The translations under genes were made by a program, and so were the position numbers. The notes below the pieces were generated by a model. The model worked only from the letters and a program-made list of their open reading frames with translations. It did not search any database and had not been told where the DNA came from. 64,000 nt of DNA from Oegoconia quadripuncta. Taxonomy: Eukaryota > Arthropoda > Insecta > Lepidoptera > Autostichidae. Positions 11,795 through 23,339 of the stretch are shown here, one piece after another. Numbering within the stretch: position 1 is the first letter of the stretch; each line of letters opens with the position of its first letter. The stretch spans positions 17,314,414-17,378,413 of the forward strand of contig OX438749.1 in assembly GCA_949316235.1 (NCBI GenBank), given 5' to 3'.

Positions 11795-13226
11795 CAATTC
11801 TTCCTTACAATTATATATATTTCTAATATTGATATATAATAAAGGCAGAATATTGTGTAGCAAGAGTCAATTACAGTATAAGTATAATGAAAGGTACATT
11901 ATAAATGTATTGAGCTTTCGTGTTCCCAGAAGAAGTCGCCTAAATCTTCCGTTAGAAGTCATTTTTAACACACTCCACTCGGAGAAATGTCGCTCGAATT
12001 AGCTGACGACTATAACACATAAGAAAAAGAAGACGAAGAATCTCTGCGTACAGAAATGTCATAGACATACAACAGTTACAAAGAGGTCTTTGCATACCTT
12101 TGCAAGTTACCTAACTATTGAAATGAAAATAATTATAATTTAATGACATAGTTTCCCTTATAACCTAACCTAACCATAATTTCAAAAATTATTAAGTCCC
12201 TCTGGATGTAGAAGCAAAGCTTAGGGAACCGTGAACGGAATTACAGTTTCAAAAAGAGCAATCTAATTTGACCAACGTTGTGCAAACTCGAAAAATAAAC
12301 CCAGGGGAAACCGCTCAAAAAATCTAATAGAGAATTATTGTAAACACAAGTCGACGGTGGCAATTTCACACTTTATTAATGCAAGTATTAGAGCTAATTC
12401 CATCGGATGACACGTGCCGAATTTGCTGTTCCCATAAACCTGTACCTCCCCTCGGCAAGCTGCGCAACAATCCATTCAATTTTCGTTTCTATAGCTTTTG
12501 TACTCGTCTGTACCAGCAAGTTAGGAATCATGTCAAAAAGTGTAATACGCCAATCTGCAGTGAAATCAGAGTGTATATAGGGTCTCTTTTTGGACCGATA
12601 TCATAACTTTGCCCAATGTACAACGTGAATTCCAATTTCCCAGTTTCAATCTCACCTTTATCCACAAAGGAAAAAGAGCAAAATACATTGTACTGTCGGA
12701 AAAAGTACAGGTCGGCTCAAAATAGTTTGCGGTGTCCACGAATTTCAGACACGCGCGATTCATAGATAAAATTGCGCATATCCCGCGGACCATAGATCAC
12801 AGAGTAATGCGGTCACGCTCTATGGTATTAAGTGTCAGTTATCATCTCCACGGGGCTTACTGCGCGTATAATACATTTTTATGTTTGTACGCTCCCCTTG
12901 CAATAACAACATGAAGTGAGGTTTACTCGGATTGAATACGGCATTATAATGAAATGATTCATATTTAAGTGAGTCCTCCCCCTCGTCTGTTGTAATTTGA
13001 TGGTGTCAGGGATCGGAAGCAATGTTTCTTATTAAAGTGGTGTTGTGACTTTCATTTTTATTGTGTACGAATTGCGCTTTTTTACACTGATTTGACAATT
13101 TTCTTGTTATTATTACTGTTATTGCCTATCTACCTTAACGGAGAAATCAAGATTAACTACAGCTTTACTTTTATATCAATGTTTATAAGACTCGAATCTT
13201 CTTGCGTTTCTTATGGGAAAAATAAG
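11795..13226. other. Non-coding stretch with a short dispersed repeat
   Basis: Near 11915-11995 there is a 'TTCGTGTTCCCAGAAGAAGTCGCC' type word (given here only as a landmark) that recurs near 36600 and 42475 and marks a minor dispersed repeat. The rest, including 12370-12900, shows no recognisable exon. Confidence 0.4.
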
Positions 13227-13511
13227 TTTTTTTTATGCACACGGGTTAGCACTTGACCTGATGTAGCATACTAACTCGAAAATCTCACCCTATTCGGGGG
13301 ACTGGCTATCTTATCTCTGACAACCGGAACACAACAATGCTATTAACATTGTTGTTTGGTGGCAGACTTAGATAAGCTGATGATAGCTAGCCAGGCAGAC
13401 ATTTAAGTCCTACCACCAACCAAACCGAGTACTAACAGTTCGCTAGACATCAAACCCGCGACCTCCGATTCATAAACTCTATGTTGTTTACATTGAACCA
13501 CGGAGGTGGTT
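13227..13511 (-). mobile_element. SINE family A, diverged full-length copy
   Basis: It runs from the T run and ATGCACACGGGTTAGCACTT to the head (CATTGAACCACGGAGGTGGT), with a deletion of about 40 bases in the 3' part. The B box region (ATCAAACCCGCGACCTCC on plus) is slightly mutated. Confidence 0.8.
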
Positions 13512-13644
13512 AAAAAGAAAATCTTCTAACACAGTTCACATTATGGAAACTGAATACATTTAAATATAACTATTAGATTTCAGACAAAAACGTCACATGA
13601 ATTGTTGATCTAGACAGATTTACGGTTAGTTGTTGAACGTAACT

Positions 13645-13881
13645 AAATATTTCCGACACTTACACTAATTACCTAGTCCCAAGTTAGGCATCGCCCGTGC
13701 TATGGATACTAGATAACCGCTAAATATACATACACAAAATAAATATATAAATATGTAAACATCTATGACTCGGCAATAAATGTTCGTATTCATCACACAA
13801 ACATGTACCTCTAGCGGAATTCGAAGCCGAAACCGTTGTTTCCGAAGGAATGGTCACCATCCACTATACTAGACGGTCGTC
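13645..13881 (-). mobile_element. SINE family C
   Basis: It contains family C landmarks GTGCTATGGATACTAGATAA and TGACTCGG, plus AATAAATGTTCGTATTCATC. The tRNA-like head at the right ends at AGACGGTCGTC and its B box is eroded. Confidence 0.75.
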
Positions 13882-14159
13882 ATTTATTTATTTCATTAGG
13901 CAATTAATTGACTGAAGCCATTTCATCGCACGTAACACACTAGTATAACGTTACACTGACGTGCTCTAACCGTAGGTAGTTATAGTTTTTCTCTGTTAGA
14001 CAATATAATAATTTATACAATGACATACAAAACTTTTAGACAGGATACCACCGTAACCGTGACCGTAACCATTATAGTTTGTTCCCAGAGTCCACCTAAT
14101 CCTGGATGAGCGGATGCCGAAGATAACGCGATAACCGTCCAGTAATAGCCAAATATCTC

Positions 14160-14330
14160 CTTAATGTGTATGTAATAGGTCGGCACGCGTCCGGCGTGTG
14201 ACTGCGCGCGTTAGTTTGTTTGTCCTCAGGGATTCACCGGGATTAGCACTTTACTCGGCGACTGTACCCGCGGCCGGGGACTTCGTTGCTATTCGCTTTT
14301 AATTACTGATTGATCCACGAGATATGTTTG
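14160..14330. promoter_or_regulatory. GC-rich islet, candidate conserved non-coding element
   Basis: The patch carries CACGCGTCCGGCGTGTGACT, GGGATTAGC (an Otx/Bicoid-class GGATTA core) and CCCGCGGCCGGGGAC. No repeat match was seen in the window. Regulatory function is inferred from composition alone. Confidence 0.3.
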
Positions 14331-14596
14331 TCGGTATCAGACGGTCGTAAATTAGACAAAAGGATTACTGGCAACTGATACAATTTGATGGGAGCATGCG
14401 GCAGAGAGTAATTGTATTTTGTAATGGTGACTTTTGGTTATGACTTCTTAATAGTTTCTTACAATAAGTATTATAATATCCTGTGTCAGTACCTACTTAA
14501 TAACAATCTCGGATTGATGGACAGGATGTCTTCCAACACACAATCTAATGATGACTATTCTATGTAGTTCCCAGCGAAATATTGGACCAGCCCATT

Positions 14597-15270
14597 CTAT
14601 AAGTAGTGTATCTTGAGATTTATTAATATATTAATTGACACCAAGTAGCCAGTCAAATTGAAAAAGCTCGCGATCAAAATTTTCCCCCCGCTTCTAGATC
14701 GCTTCACTTTGGTGGGCGTTGCTTCGTTTTGAAACACCCAAACTGTCGACTGGCGCTTCGTTTCTGGATCGTATTGATATATCCAGGACTCGTCACCTGT
14801 AATGATGTCATAAACACGCCGAGACGAACCTGCTTCAAATTTGTTAAGCATATCACGGCACCATTCCACCCGGGCCTGTTTCTGAGCATCGGTGAGGTTG
14901 TGCGGCACCCAGGGTGAAACTATCCTCCTCATGCGAAGATGCACGTGCAGAATCTTGTGAAGGTTTCCCGATCCAATCTGCACAATGTGCTGAATCTCTT
15001 GGTATGTTACTCGCCTATTGGCTTGGATTAAATTTTTCACTGCTAACACGTTTTCTTCCGTAACAGCCGTCGAAGGGCGACCACTTCTTTCTTCATCCCC
15101 CAAGTTAGTCGACCGCGCCTAAATTCATTATACCAACGATACACGGTTGCCTTAGAAGGGCCTTCATCCATGAATGCCATTTGAAGTCTTTCGTACGATT
15201 CTTCCGGTTTCAGGCGGCACTTGAAATTGTATAAAATCATAGCGCGATAATGTTCCCGGTGCAGATCCAT
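14597..15270 (-). pseudogene. Mariner-family transposase, frameshifted and C-terminally truncated
   Basis: Mariner transposases cut and paste their own element at TA sites. Reading leftward from an ATG at 15270, the first segment carries the N-terminal helix-turn-helix region (KATVYRWYNEFRRGR). A one-base frameshift near 15105-15112 breaks the frame. The second segment continues with the family signature DEERSGRPSTAV, WVPHNLT and GDESWIYQYDPETK; the first D of that last motif is the first catalytic aspartate. Homology ends after ASFFNLTGYLVSI, so the second and third catalytic aspartates are absent. It is about 190 residues against some 340 for the family. The copy cannot be active. The subfamily is not assigned. 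Confidence 0.9.
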
Positions 15271-15410
15271 TTTTCACTGAGACACGATCATTTAAATTAG
15301 CTTGCAAAAAATGTGGAGGGAAAATTTGAAATTGGAATGCGCCTATTTTTACTTATAAATAATCATATTTTTAAAATAGATTTTAACTGGCCAGTCTCTC
15401 ATTCATAAAA
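15271..15410 (-). mobile_element. Likely 5' untranslated end of the mariner copy
   Basis: The sequence upstream of the transposase start to about 15400 probably includes the 5' terminal repeat. I could not pair it because the 3' half of the element is missing. Confidence 0.35.
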
Positions 15411-15639
15411 ACTTTTTTCGCAAAATTTTCTGAGTGGCCTGGTATAAGCTTGTTCGTGCGGATGGCGTGGATGGATTTCCAATGGCCATAGATTTTAAGC
15501 TATGACCGTAAAGTCCGTAATCGTTTAGGGTCGTACCGTGGATTGCGATGTGAATTGTGCCTCTGAGCGAAGTATTATAGCAGTACCACTTTGTAAACAA
15601 AAGTTAATATAATTGCCAAGAAAGAAATCAGATCTCTAT

Positions 15640-16030
15640 ATTATGTCCTATTAACAGCCTATAAAAATCTACTACTGGACACAAGCCTCTTCCGTCGTTA
15701 TCGTTATGGGAGGATCTACCCGAATCGATCTGGCGATCGCAGATTTTGGTTAGCTTCGCACTAATGAGGCTGCTGTCGATTGTTTAGTCAACCTTTTATA
15801 ACACCGATGCGAAGAGACGAGTTGATTCTATTCTACTCTGCCGGGAATCATACGGCTATCCAATCTCCATGTGTGATATTTAATTCGAGTCAAAAAATCG
15901 GACTGCTAGGACATGGCTACCGCTCATCGAGAAATAGGCCCAATGTGGATTGGTGCTTTCTTGTTGGGCTAGTGGCCATCTGTCAGTGTTTCCAAATCTG
16001 CTACTATAGGCCACTGACTTAGCTTAAAAC
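15640..16030. repeat. Eroded RTE-like / dispersed repeat fragments
   Basis: CTACTGGACACAAGCCTCTT (15672) resembles the 'CTGGACATAGGCCTCTCC' block common in lepidopteran RTE debris. ATAGGCCCAATGTGGATTGG (15937) recurs inverted near 7480, and a variant lies near 20670. No coding remains. Confidence 0.4.
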
Positions 16031-16582
16031 AACCGAGACAGACTGTTTAACATGTGGGAGCATTCTTATTAAAATAATACTAGTAACCAGACGTTGCTTT
16101 ATTTCTGTAATCGAAAACGCATGGCGGATGCCTCTGCATGAATTGCTTAGGACTGAATGACGGATTTTACTATATGTCCAGACCACAATATACCAAAATC
16201 AGAGCTGCCAGTTTAAACTTCTGTAGATTAAAATTTACGTAAAGTTTTAAATAGCAGCAAGGTCACTTTTTAAACTATTATCTACGGTTTTCGTAGATAG
16301 GTACAAAAAGCAACAAATCAGAAATGTTGCCGAGCCGAAACAAGGTCCATGTAGAAAAAATTGTGTGACAACTTGTGTAAATTGTATAAATTTAAAAAGT
16401 GTCCGAGTAAGACCAATCGGACAGACGGATTGGATACTACTTTGATGGCCGATGCGATGACTAAACGAAACCGTGGTTGGTGTCATGCGAGATATTTCGA
16501 ATTGTATCAATGGCTTCGTTTATTTGAATGAAAAGTGTGATGTGCTGATCATGACAGCGATGGATCCGGGAAGGCTTGGGCC

Positions 16583-16785
16583 TGGTTTTTTTTTAATTTT
16601 TTATATGAGAGGGCGGCAAACGAGCATGCGGGTCACCTGATGGAAAGCAATCACCGCCGCCCATGGGCACGCGCAACACCAAAAGGGTCACAGATGCGTT
16701 GCCGGCCTTTGAGGAAGGTGTCCACCCCAGAATAAGTGGGGCAGCCTGAGCGATGAGGGTTCTTTCTTCTGGTTCTTTTTGATTA
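16583..16785. repeat. Lepidopteran dispersed repeat fragment
   Basis: A block with GGGCGGCAAACGAGCATGCG, GGTCACCTGATGGAAAGCAA and GCGTTGCCGGCCTTTGAGG has the wording of a very common moth/butterfly dispersed transposon fragment. Class is not determined. The open frame on the minus strand is incidental. Confidence 0.5.
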
Positions 16786-17046
16786 CACATAATTTTAATA
16801 CGTGTTTATAGGCTTGTTTAAGGTTTTTGCGGTAAGCAGCCTTATTGGAAAGCGATAAAATGTTAGGTATTTTAGTTTATTAGATTGATATTTTGGAGTC
16901 TGTCTGGATCCGCTAGAACCTGGATCCGTTCTTGGATCATGAATTTAGTGTCTATCCCATAGAAGAAGCTAAAGTCCGACTACGAAAATGTACTTCTCAC
17001 CTAAAATATCTTCAATCTTGAGAACTAGCTCATGAGATTGACTTTA

Positions 17047-17419
17047 CATTTCGAATCAACATAGCCCCCATGGGTATCATATCTTGCTTTTAATTGCTAT
17101 TAAAAGTAAGGTATCATATCCTGTGGTGATGTACGTGTCACCTAATTTGTAAGCCTTATATACATACTTGAATTATCTTAATAATAAGCCAGTCTAAAAC
17201 TGACAGCCGTTGCGTTATCATTTCTATCTCCAACCTCCTCCTTTACATGGCGACCCTGCCATACAAGGAGTTGAGCGTATCATGTGACGAGCGCGCACCA
17301 AACTCATCAGTGTGATTGACCGCGCGGAACATCTGATTATTGAGAAGATGCTATTTTATATTTTAAATGCTATTAAAAGTAAGATATGATACTCATGGGG
17401 GCTATGTTGATTCGAAATG
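17047..17419. mobile_element. MITE with ~47-bp terminal inverted repeats
   Basis: The left end CATTTCGAATCAACATAGCC and the right end read on minus match for about 47 bases with one or two differences, through CCCCATGGGTATCATATCTT. The element is 373 bp and non-coding. Near-identical arms suggest recent insertion. The flanking bases do not give a clear duplication. Confidence 0.75.
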
Positions 17420-17788
17420 CAATGATCCTAATCACGCTCCTGATATTTAGCGGATTCACCGACACCTCATTTATCAAAATCGGTCCAGTAATTCGATCGC
17501 TATGATACTGCTAAAATTTTCATAATCGCATATTCCACTCGTAACTCAAAAATTCAAGTCTTAATGGTTACAAAATCATGTGAATTGTTTACTTTGCTTA
17601 TTCGCTCCAATTCATATATCAATTACTTTTTGATTCGTATTCGAGTGCCAGCGAAAGCATGAGGCTGAAGGTCACTTTTCTACACATCCTATCTCAATGA
17701 CAATTATAGTAGGTTTTAAAGTTTACATTATGTGTCTAATTTTAAAAATATGAAACCCCGGGTGAGATTATCACTGTAATTTCTAGTA

Positions 17789-18180
17789 TACAGGGTGCTT
17801 TAGTATGGAAGTCCAACAATTTTTGGCTGAATTCGGGTTTGGTTCCTAATGAAAAGTAATGAGAAATGGAGTCACCAGCCGAAAATTGTTGGACTTCCAT
17901 ACTAAAGGTGGTACCAGAATGGTTCATTTAGTGGAGTCACCAGAAAAATTGTTGGACTTCCATACTAAAGGTGGTACCAGAATGGTTCATTTAGTGGAGT
18001 CACCAGAAAAATTGTTGGACTTCCATACTAAAGGTGGTACCAGAATCGTTTACGTTGTATGGGTAGATAATCGAAAATTTTTTGATCGAATTTGACTATG
18101 GTTCCTTGGAGAAAGTTGTTCGTAATCAAGAGTGGCGTCACCAGTTTATGGAAACTACACGAATTCAAATTCACCCTGTA
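17789..18180 (+). mobile_element. TA-flanked MITE with internal 63-bp tandem repeat
   Basis: The ends are TACAGGGTG (17789) and CACCCTGTA (18180), giving terminal repeats CAGGGTG flanked by TA, as in Tc1/mariner-type insertions. The block GTTGGACTTCCATACTAAAG recurs at a 63-base period about three times (17888-18060). Since 63 is a multiple of three, the array yields a false open frame. It is related to the 6533 copy. Confidence 0.75.
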
Positions 18181-18214
18181 TTGGTACCATATTAGTCTTT
18201 ATTTATGTACAATA

Positions 18215-18685
18215 TTAGTTTGAAGCTGCACTTGATTCTGTGGAACGACGTGCCATGAGTCTCATAGGTGTTCGATAACTGTTAAATTGCAGAGCCTTGA
18301 ACACCGTCGCAAAGTCGCCTGTCTCTCAGTTTTTTACAGAATGCATTTTGGGGAGTGTGCGTTGGAATTACATAATCTTATTCCACCGTCACCCTTCCAT
18401 CTTCGGACCACTAGCCGTGGGGAGGGATTCCACCCGTATATAGTTAATATACCGAACATTCGCACTAAGAAGTTCGATTCTTCATTCATCATCCGAACAG
18501 CCAAAGCATAGAACTCCCTTCCGGCGTCAGTCTTTCCTGAATCCTACAACCTTGGGATCTTCAAGAGCAGAGTGAATAGGCATTTACTGGGATCGCGTGC
18601 TTCATCTTCGACCCCATCTTACTTACCATCAGGTGAGGTTGTGGTCAAACGCGAATCCAGTCAATTATTAAAAAAAATTAAAAGA
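18215..18685 (+). pseudogene. LINE reverse transcriptase C-terminus and 3' end (jockey/CR1-like)
   Basis: The frame from about 18221 reads EAALDSVERRAMSLIG, then a stop, then LEHRRKVACLSVFYRMHFGE, RTAKA, a stop where the family has Trp (TAG for TGG), and NSLPASVFPESYNLGIFKSR. The 'N-S-L-P-x-x-V/I ... FK' ending is typical of the last residues of jockey/CR1-type ORF2. The 3' tail ends in an A run near 18680. The copy is 5'-truncated and inactivated by stops and at least one frame change. Related tails lie at 31357, 32712, 33830 and 58188. Confidence 0.8.
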
Positions 18686-18689
18686 AAAT

Positions 18690-19600
18690 GGGCGAAGAAT
18701 CTCGCCAACTTCCTACACCTATTTGAGACTTTTAGATAGGTACTATAATTTTTCCAGGAATAGGAATTGACAATGTATCGTATATGCCCAAAGGTCAGAT
18801 ATATCGCTTATACGAGAGATATTGATTTTGTTCTCAGTCGATAATGTTTGTCTATATGGTCAGATCCCGCATAACGTCATCCAGAGCACACCTAAACTAC
18901 AAATCCAAGTGGAAAACAGTAAACACGGACGGGCAGCCGTAGCCAGTCAGCGAAACCTGGGCGATTCAATTTTGTTTTACGAGCCACAGCTTGTCGATTC
19001 CAATTCACGAATTTTGGTTACCTTACTATGATTTGCATAGGGACATAATTTTGAAGATGAGAAGATGAGAATTCTATGTACCATCTGCGGATTTGCATTA
19101 TGTGTGCACTAAGGAGCTGTTATTATTGATGGGACCAACATTGAAATGACACATAAAATATCAGGTATATTGTATAAAAGATTTCGCCAATAATGTAGCT
19201 GCTTGTGGGGGCTCTAAAATATATTTCGGCTAGTTTGATTTGTTGCCATGAGCACTTTCATTGCACATGATGTAGTGCTTGAAGATGGAGCCAGAAGATT
19301 GCCACTGAAACTCCTTGATGGACTTTATGTTACTCGAGTTTGTACGCTAATTATCGCTATCTGTGACATATATGATAATCATGATGGAGCATTAAAAGCT
19401 TGTTTCTAAGGTATTTTTAATGTACAATTTAGTACGTTGACTTTTGTAAATGAACAAGCAATAACGAAGAAATTTCCAAAATATGACCATTACAAATTCG
19501 ATTATACAACAACCCCCCTAACACCGTTGTACCTACACATCTTCATTGTGTATTCTATAAAAAATAATAGCTGTATTTTGGTGGTATAAGGTAATAAAAA
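18690..19600. other. Non-coding stretch, no feature recognised
   Basis: AT-rich sequence without a supported exon or repeat. Confidence 0.4.
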
Positions 19601-19604
19601 TAAA

Positions 19605-19800
19605 CAAAATGGCCGATATAATATCGGGCCTGGCCCCCGAGCGATGAAAAATAAATAAAAACGCCAACCGGGAAGAGCGCGCTGGGAAAATGAAAAGCCA
19701 CTTAGTGTGGTCTCCCCTTTGTGGTGTAAAGTGAGGGATTTAGCGCGAGCGCCACTCCCCGCGGGGTTTTCGGATTTTTTCCCTGATTGTCCAGTTTTAA
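19605..19800. promoter_or_regulatory. GC-rich islet with two RUNX-type sites
   Basis: The segment includes GGCCTGGCCCCCGAGCGATG and GAAGAGCGCGCTGGG, then TGTGGTCTCC and TGTGGTGT (RUNX core TGTGGT, twice) and GCGCGAGCGCCACTCC. It matches no repeat in the window. Enhancer role is inference. Confidence 0.35.
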
Positions 19801-20270
19801 CTTTACATTGTATATAGGTACTGCTACACTACCAATTTACCATAATGTGACTTGTCAGGACGTGTGTTTTACATTAAAGGGCCAAAAATTTAAAATTTTC
19901 AAAAACGTGTCTTCCTTCTTTCGGCGTAGTGTCCCATTTGATACAAGATGTAGGTACAGTCAGTAGTATCGGTGTATACATGTGGACGGGCTTGTAAAAA
20001 TATTGTATTGAAGTCATAAATATGTGACAATTCAGTCAATCTCAATTTTTAACAGCTATTATTTTATACCCTCCTTTCTTGGGCAGTCGGGTAAAAACTT
20101 GCATTGTTACTCGTACGTCATAAGTATGACCGCAATGTTTAATTGTATGGTGAATGTATTTATATCTACGCTTTCATTCTATTACTCTGATTTTATGATA
20201 AATATATTTGACGTATGGTGATAGAATATCACAGGAATATTTAACATAGGTACCTATACTTATATACTTA

Positions 20271-20498
20271 CTAACTTTCCGCCCTTGCTTCGCTTGCGTG
20301 GTATATCTTTATCACGGATATGTTTAATTTGGTTAACCAGTGGGAGCTACTCACTTTATAGGGATAAAAAATATCCTATGTCTTAATCCAGGGTATATTC
20401 TACCTGTATCCCAAATTTAATCCAAATACGTTCAGCCGTATCACCGTAATTGAGCAAGAAACAAACAAAATCTAAACTTTCGCTTTATAATATTTAGA
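20271..20498 (-). mobile_element. Non-autonomous Helitron
   Basis: Read on minus it begins with the 5' motif AATATTATAAAGCGAAAGTT. It then shows the internal Helitron words (TTGGATTAAATTTGGGATAC, ATAGGATATTTTTTATCC) and ends in a GCAAGCGAAGCAAGGGCGG hairpin and TTAG before a T. The expected terminal CTAG is mutated to TTAG. Confidence 0.7.
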
Positions 20499-20762
20499 TA
20501 GATGCCTGCCACAAATCATCAGATATTTTTACCCTATTTTGAATGTCATATGTTTATTAATTCCGACTACAACTAAATCATATATAATATATGTGCAAAC
20601 CTGTCCATTTATGCTATTGTATCTAAAGGTTTCATCATCATCATATCAAAGATATGCCATAATCCACGCGGGTCCAGTGTAAGTTGGTGGGTACACAAAT
20701 CATGCTGGCCTCCTGATAGTCACTGTTTTTAAGCCGCACCTGTAGGCCACTGACTTACAATC

Positions 20763-20950
20763 GGTGTGCGAAGTGCGAGTTTTGTCTCATTTTTAACTTT
20801 ACCATCGCATTCACGTTTACGCAAGAAGTATCTATGAAAAAACTCGTTTTACAAACTATCCGCTAGAGGCGCTGCATATTTCTTCATACAAATCGTCATG
20901 TAAACGTGGACGCGGTAGTAAAGTCGAAACAAAACTCACACTCCGTTCTC
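20763..20950. mobile_element. MITE with ~50-bp inverted arms
   Basis: The left arm GGTGTGCGAAGTGCGAGTTT pairs with the right arm read on minus, GAGAACGGAGTGTGAGTTTT. Both continue through ACTTTAC and CACGTTTAC. The loop holds ACTATCCGCTAGAGGCGCTG. Non-coding. Confidence 0.65.
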
Positions 20951-20999
20951 GGGACCGTCTATTTAACCTGCCCTCCGAAGCACGAAAACACTCGTATTA

Positions 21000-22990
21000 C
21001 AATTAAACTGTTCTAGAACAAATTGAATCCTAAGGGTTCGGAGATTAATCGAATTCATTTGTTCTGGATTTTGGACCACATATTTTTATTTATCTATATA
21101 TTAACATTAATATACACCACTCCTGCTTCCTGCAAATTAGACCTTTACTCAGTAAAAGGTGTTGCAGTAGATATCACCATGGTGCTAGGGTAAACTACGT
21201 CACCACAGGCATAACAGAAAGCGAGTGACGTGTACCTTACTCGTGAAATGCGAAACTAATGCCAGCTGGTAACTGGCTTCTTTGTGTGTGTTCTTTGTGT
21301 GTGTATATATCTCATTTTGATAATAAATCCATGTTACACATTGATTGAGACCTCTAATATGAAATTTCTAGTTAAATTTATGGATGTACCTAGTGATTAA
21401 GATTACAGAAATGTTGAGATATGTATTATCCAATATAATGCTTTTCTTATTTGACTTTTCAAATATAACTTTTGGAGTCCACGATGAGGATGAGACAACG
21501 CATAAATAATGATTTTGCAGAGACATTGAACGAAATATACCCGCAGGTGTCCATGTAGTGCATCCGCCAAGTTGCAAAGCTCTTGCATTTGCACCGTTAC
21601 ATCGCCGTCATATTGAATTTATAAAAGGAATAGTAGAAACAGTTGGTTCACTCTATACACATAATTTTATGTCACTTTATAAAAATATGCATTACCTTTA
21701 CAATAATTAATATATGGTGTAACTAGTTGGTACTCACTCATATTACCTACTCTAATGTTATATATTATTAGAACAGTTTACATAACTATTACGTATAATG
21801 CTCCATTTATTTCGTAGGTTGGTATTGAGGAAAAGAACTTGGGATACTTTTTCCGTAACTGTGTGTTTGCTGGAATATAATTTACGACCACTAATGACGT
21901 TGGGCGGACGAGCGCGAATCGGTTGGGGCGGCCATATTTCATGATTTTCCCGCGCTTTCCCCGGCAATATATTATTTTTTTATACCACGGCGTCGACGCT
22001 ACGCTTCTGTTTGTCCCAGTAAAACTTACACTAAATTTTGATTATAGGATTGTATACGTGTAACTTGGCAATTTTTTAATTTTAAATGAATATCAGTAAG
22101 ATCGCTTGTTAAAATTGTAATTTGTATATGGTCATTCAAGTTATAAAAATTGGTTCCAAATATGTACCTACCAACTGATTACCGAGATTAACAAGTAAAA
22201 AAATATTCAATCAATTAATTAAATACTCTATTTCACCACCAAAAAACAATACACTGTATTATGAATCGTACAAGAAGGTGGTTTTAGACCTTTTATAGGG
22301 CTAACAATGATCTCTTCCATGCAAACCTTAGGGTAAAAGATATCTAAGAGGCCGGATTTGCACTAATGATAGCACTACGGGTGTATTTTGTCACAAAAAT
22401 ACATGAAATAAGTTTAAAAACTATAACTAGGTAATTTAACGTTATTATTATTGACAGACAATTTTTCAATAATTTCATTTTAACCCTTGACTTCGCTATT
22501 ATAAAAACGACCCCTCTCTCTATTTATTTGAATCAAAGAGCGGGGCGCGAAATATTTTGGCAGATGTGACAATTACAACAAAAGTCCGTGTCGATTGCGG
22601 GTGAATGCGACCAGATAATCTCTCCGAAACATTCACTTCATATTCCAATGACCCTTTGTTACAACGTACATTGCCGCTTCAATATTAACACCTTAAAATT
22701 AAATAGACTAAATCCTAACAATGTATTCGAATATTTGAAGATGGGTCAAATGTTTCCGTAATAGAGATAAGCGGTTGATAAGAATAATTGAAACATGTGT
22801 CGTGGTGTCATTTTGACAGACGCGCGCTTTGTTTATGACTCTTTTAGCGGTTAGACTTTTATCTTTTGGGTGCAATAAAAACTGTTAAATTAACACCTGT
22901 CAATCAGTTTTTCGGTTATTTTCTGTTATCGTATTACAGAGTCATTGGATGAGATATCGGCGGCTCGATGAAGTGGAGTAGCTACTTTAT
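21000..22990. other. Non-coding stretch
   Basis: An imperfect inverted repeat (AGAACAAATTGAAT at 21015 against ATTCATTTGTTCT near 21054) is visible. A GC-rich patch at 21895-21965 (GGGCGGACGAGCGCGAATCG) and another at 22540-22690 may be conserved non-coding DNA. Nothing else was recognised. Confidence 0.35.
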
Positions 22991-23029
22991 AGTAAGTTTT
23001 ATTCTTTTTAATAAATCAAGAGTCTTGTG

Positions 23030-23335
23030 CTTATAACCCCAACGAAAAAGGACGGGTGTTGCGGTTGTGTGAGTGTGTGTCCGCCTGTGTCCGGGTGTAT
23101 CTAAGTAATGCGTGGTCCGATTTCAATGCGGATTTTTATATTAAAAACTAAATGAAAGCAAAGGTCCTTAGCCAAATTTTATAAAAATCGGTTAAGCCGT
23201 TTCGTAGATATTTAGTTTTTAACATAGTCTTTGGTGTGTTTCGAGGATATCATAGGCTTTCGAGGGATAAATATCTAAATATTCATTTTTTCATGTCAAA
23301 GATTAAACTTGTGGTTAGGTTCTTAGCCATATTTG
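23030..23335. repeat. Dispersed repeat, shared with 25680-25850
   Basis: CGAAAAAGGACGGGTGTTGC, a TGTGTCCGGGTGTATCT block and a 'TTAGCCAAATTTTATAAAAATCGG' type segment (landmark only) are repeated in diverged form at 25690-25850, and more weakly at 50240-50410 and 56555-56740. Confidence 0.45.
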
Positions 23336-23339
23336 ATAG

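Noticed and set aside
17859..18095. 78-codon frame with a repeated LLDFHTKGGTRMVHL motif
   Set aside because: It comes from the 63-bp tandem block in a MITE, a multiple of three bases.
18287..18511. Frame starting at 18287 as an independent gene
   Set aside because: It is the C-terminus of a LINE reverse transcriptase, interrupted by stops.
21403..21594. Minus-strand frame with LADALHGHLRVYF as an exon
   Set aside because: Short, overlapped by another equally open frame, with no splice signals or family that I recognise.
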